In this document: in pieces, positions 61,001 to 64,000 of the stretch
Layout: each line of letters starts with the position of its first letter
Numbering within the stretch: the first letter of the stretch is position 1
NCBI GenBank assembly: GCA_023078555.1
Contig: CM041196.1
Location: forward strand, 558,001-622,000
DNA length: 64,000 nucleotides
Source: Ulva prolifera
Taxonomy: Eukaryota; Chlorophyta; Ulvophyceae; Ulvales; Ulvaceae
Direction: 5' to 3'
Made by a program: the position numbers and the translations under genes
Notes under the pieces: generated by a model
The model's database searches: none
Seen by the model: the letters and a program-made list of their open reading frames with translations, nothing else
What the model was told of the DNA's origin: nothing

Positions 61001-63594
61001 GGCCCACACCAGGGCACTGCGCCAGCGCCGTCTCGTTGCCTGTGCATGCGGCTCCAGCGAGGACGATTGGCACTCGCTCCACTGGGGCCAGTTCTTCATC
61101 CACCTGTACACAGGTGCGGCACGTGAAGACACAGGCCACCACAGCCTGTATAATATTACATTGTGGTAGGCTGATGAAACTCAACAGATGCCACGCACTC
61201 GGTCGCTTATGTGCAGGCGTTGGAATCAGAACACAGCAGCGCACAGCACAGCACAGCACAGCACAGCTCTGCAGCGCATGCACGCACCAGAGTCTGCATC
61301 CGGGAGCCTTCGGTGTAGCCCAGCTCCTTGCAGACGACATCCGCCGAGGGGGCAACAAACGCTCCTGTGCGCCCGGACAGCCTGCCGCAGAGGGTGCCCC
61401 AGCCGCCGCGGTGAGAGACCTCAACACGGCCGTACTCCGCACTGCCGTCTGGGGTCATGGCGCCACCAGCAAGTCTGACAGAGCCCTCTGCTGCAGGGCG
61501 GTGTACAAGCTAAATCGCGGAGTGCAAAGATACTGCATAATCTGAAGATCTTGCCTCATCAGGTCAGGTAGGAGTGGCGTGTGCTGAGCAGGTTGCAGTC
61601 GGGTCCAAGTTGGCCACCTTTGGATTGGTGTGCGTCATACGAGACTTCATCTCGCGTGACAACAAAACAGGTCTGTCTGCTTCAAACGGCTTCGGGGTTT
61701 CAACGTATGCGAGCTGGCGAGGGTGTGAAACATGTGTCTGTTCTCCAGCAGCTGCAAAGAGTCACCTGACTCTGCAGAACAAAGGCGGCACAATGCACTC
61801 AGTTTGATGACAAAATGTTCATGCGCACCAGCGCCGCTGCCGAGGCCGCAGGCGAGGATGGCGTAGGTGTCGGAGAAGGGGTCGCATTTGGCGGTATTGA
61901 CGTAGGAGTAGTCCCCGTATCGGTAGCCCAGCGTGACGTAGTCAAGCTCGCTCTCGTCGTGCAGCGGGCAGTCCAGGATGGCAGCCTCGTCGCCAGCACA
62001 GCCGAGGTTCTCCAGCACAAACGGAGCCAGCGTCTCCTGCAGACAGTGACCAGTGATCGCCGGCATTTGGTGTTTCACCCTTGGCCTGGTGAATGCTACT
62101 ATGCGGTAGATTAAGAATGGAGCCCTTGCGGTGCCCGCAGGCGGCACAGCTTCTGCGCACACAACAGTCTGTCACCAGATGCAGCAGTAGAGACCTCAGA
62201 GGATCCACATCGCCACAGGTTAAACCTGCGCGCAACTCTTTGCAGGCATGTTGCTGGTTCACAAAGGTAAACCAGTGGCAGGTGACAGTGCTGAACCGCA
62301 ACCCGATGCAAAAACTGCGCAAAGGTGAGCAGGCATCAGCCACACGGTACAAGAGACGACACAAGTGGTGCTACAGGACGTTGGGATTGTTCGCAATGTG
62401 GACTGACCTGGCTGCACGACTTCCATGTATCTGCACAGAATGCCACCAGTGTACTGCAGGATGGCGCCACACTACATGTAGGCAGCCCTCTTGCAGCACA
62501 GTACTTTGTGGCCTACCAGGTCTAGTAGTCACATGCATGCTGGGAACGCACCGGATCTGGCTCAAACGGCGTCAGGAAGGTGTCTGTCGGGCCGAGCACC
62601 ATGCCGGCCTCGAAGCCGAGCTGGCGGCAGGCGACCTGCGCGTCGCGGTCGTCCAGGCCGGAGTTGCACACCGCCCCCCAGTCGCCGCCGATGAAGGCCT
62701 GCAGGGCGCCGGTGGCGTAGCCGTTGACGTCGACGCGGCTCACCAGCCGCACCGCCCCCTCCTCGACGCTTCCACTTGGATCTGAACACAATCTCAACTT
62801 TAGATGCAATATCACAAGCTCTTACGCTGTGTGTTGGTGTGCTCCCACGTGCTGACATGTAGTAGGCATGATGTTGGCAGATGCCGCAGCGAAGGTGGGT
62901 GAATTTGCAGAAGAGTACTAGTCGGCCCCAAGATGATGATGTGCACAGCTGCTCTGTGACTCTGACTCTGAAGACTGCAGTGCATCCTGATCATATCATC
63001 GCTCACCAGCCGCACTGCAACTCCAACGGCCGTTTGTGGCGGAATGTATGCTGATCTGAGCTTCGTAAATGCCCATACTGTGTGAATCCACGACACCGTG
63101 CGTGGGCAGCTCGCAAACGTCCTACATCAGGTCGGACAGAAGCTCTATCTCGAGGTATATGGTGGGTCATCGCATCGAGAAAACTCTACTGCAATGCTGT
63201 GCAGACCGTCTTGATGGTGTGCTATGTGCATGCAATGTCCTCCTCTTTCGTAGATCACGTCAATCTTCGCTGACAGTCAGAGGAGGGGGTAACCTGGGGT
63301 CGGCGGTGTCGCAGGACGCGGTGGCCGCGGGGACTGTGCTCCGGCCTGCCCTGCGCCTGTGACCCTGGTGCTGTTCCCATTCCTGGAAGTATTGACCGAG
63401 ACAGTCGACCTGTGTCCAGAGTTCGTGATCACCCCGCCCTCGCTCGAAGAAGTCATGTTACCGGTAGATGGTCTGCTCTGTGCCTTGGCATCTGCCATTG
63501 ACATTGCCTTTCCATCTGCCTTTGCTTCAGCATTTGCAAGCACCTGTGCGGGTGATGCCGTTGCCAGAAGCAGGAGCGACAGTGCCGCTGCCAC
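55036..63594 (-). CDS. secreted protein with eight SRCR domains, paralog D
   Basis: Predicted exons, 5' to 3' on the minus strand: 63594-63294, 62781-62552, 62036-61829, 61490-61288, 61103-60929, 60368-60136, 59699-59552, 59293-58778, 58401-58021, 57725-57565, 57166-56947, 56661-56245, 55841-55501, 55371-55221 (reading on to a stop at 55036). They join in frame to about 1289 residues. The signal peptide is MAAALSLLLLATASPAQVLA, and the linker ends in PRPPRPATPPTPG. Many exons equal C in length. The SRCR3 first-half exon ends at CAG|GCACGC where the other three paralogs have CAG|GTG, so a GC-AG intron is implied. SRCR7 lacks the same two cysteines as in its paralogs. No MITE is present. After SRCR8 the frame stays open for a further ~62 codons without a recognised domain, or splices at CCAG|GTGCCG. 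Confidence 0.85.
61241..61266. repeat. (GCACA)n microsatellite in gene D intron
   Basis: About five units; the homologous intron of C (about 47547-47562) has about three. A useful length marker between paralogs. Confidence 0.85.
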
Positions 63595-63629
63595 GGAGAC
63601 ATGCCTGCGTGCTTTTGGGACCTGCAGAT

Positions 63630-63722
63630 GTGGGTGATGTCAGCCGTGGACAGCTTTCGCCAGATGTCTCATGTTGTGGGTGATGTGACCCGTGGACAGC
63701 TTTCACCAGATGCCTCATGTTG
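63630..63722. repeat. 46-bp tandem duplication in 5' region of gene D
   Basis: GTGGGTGATGTCAGCCGTGG starting at 63630 recurs with few changes at 63676, including GACAGCTTTCxCCAGATG. Gene C has one copy (about 50285-50320). Confidence 0.8.
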
Positions 63723-63845
63723 TCATGTCTTGTTGAAGCCAGCATTTGCACTCGAGGTACTAATCCGGAGCTATCTCCAGGAGCTATCACCTATCAGGAG
63801 ACCAAGCATGCGCGTCATAAGCCATAAAATTCAACAGAGTGAACG

Positions 63846-63923
63846 GGCCGAAGCAAACATAACACCAGGACCCCTCCAGAAACAGGCCGAAGCAAACATA
63901 ACACCAGGACCCCTCCAGAAACA
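63846..63923. repeat. 39-bp tandem duplication in 5' region of gene D
   Basis: GGCCGAAGCAAACATAACAC followed by CAGGACCCCTCCAGAAACA occurs twice in a row with no visible change, so it is recent. The C counterpart (about 50440-50520) is single. Confidence 0.9.
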
Positions 63924-64000
63924 GCTTCGACACGCACATCCAGAAGGCACCTCCAGCCAGAGTCACACACACACACACGCCTGCTACACCCGCATGACAG

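Overview
This is eukaryotic nuclear DNA. Coding pieces are short, GC-rich exons separated by introns of about 150-850 bp with GT-AG (rarely GC-AG) borders. There are no operons or ribosome-binding sites, and the non-coding DNA is rich in GCATGC/CACA motifs, microsatellites and homopolymers. Intron density, GC level, long CA and poly-C tracts and multi-domain SRCR proteins suggest a microalga, with a green alga as my best guess. Nothing in the window proves the lineage.

The window is dominated by one gene family. Four near-complete paralogs (called A, B, C, D here) each encode a secreted protein of about 1170-1290 residues: a signal-peptide exon followed by eight scavenger receptor cysteine-rich (SRCR) domains. 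A (5.2-14.5 kb) and B (21.1-29.9 kb) lie in tandem on the + strand. C (50.2-40.4 kb) and D (63.6-55.0 kb) lie in tandem on the - strand, so both pairs point towards the centre. Each uses 14 recognised exons. Introns between domains are all phase 1 and introns inside domains are all phase 0. All four exon chains join in frame without a stop. The paralogy extends into flanking non-coding DNA: roughly 2.9-15.3 kb matches 19.4-30.5 kb, and roughly 37.9-50.6 kb matches 53.4-64 kb. The window therefore holds two tandem segmental duplications in mirror orientation. A fifth, fragmentary copy (E, 35.6-37.3 kb, + strand) carries only rearranged SRCR8 exons.

The centre (30.5-37 kb) is different. It has a repeat-rich stretch with a 168-bp CA tract next to a CG tract, four copies of a GT-rich repeat and a 10-bp tandem array. 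It also has the only clear non-SRCR gene, a two-exon leucine-rich-repeat-like protein (32.7-35.3 kb, + strand).

A family of ~100-bp hAT-like MITEs with CAGTGTTGGGTCG ends is scattered through the introns. Seven recognisable copies sit in A, B and C with 8-bp target duplications, and each site is empty in the sister paralog. They therefore moved after the duplications; C carries four and D none.

How the genes work together can only be inferred. SRCR arrays are extracellular ligand-binding modules, so the cluster looks like a duplicating family of secreted or surface recognition/adhesion proteins. The C-terminal end is unresolved, because all four genes keep a donor-like GT at the same phase-1 position after SRCR8.
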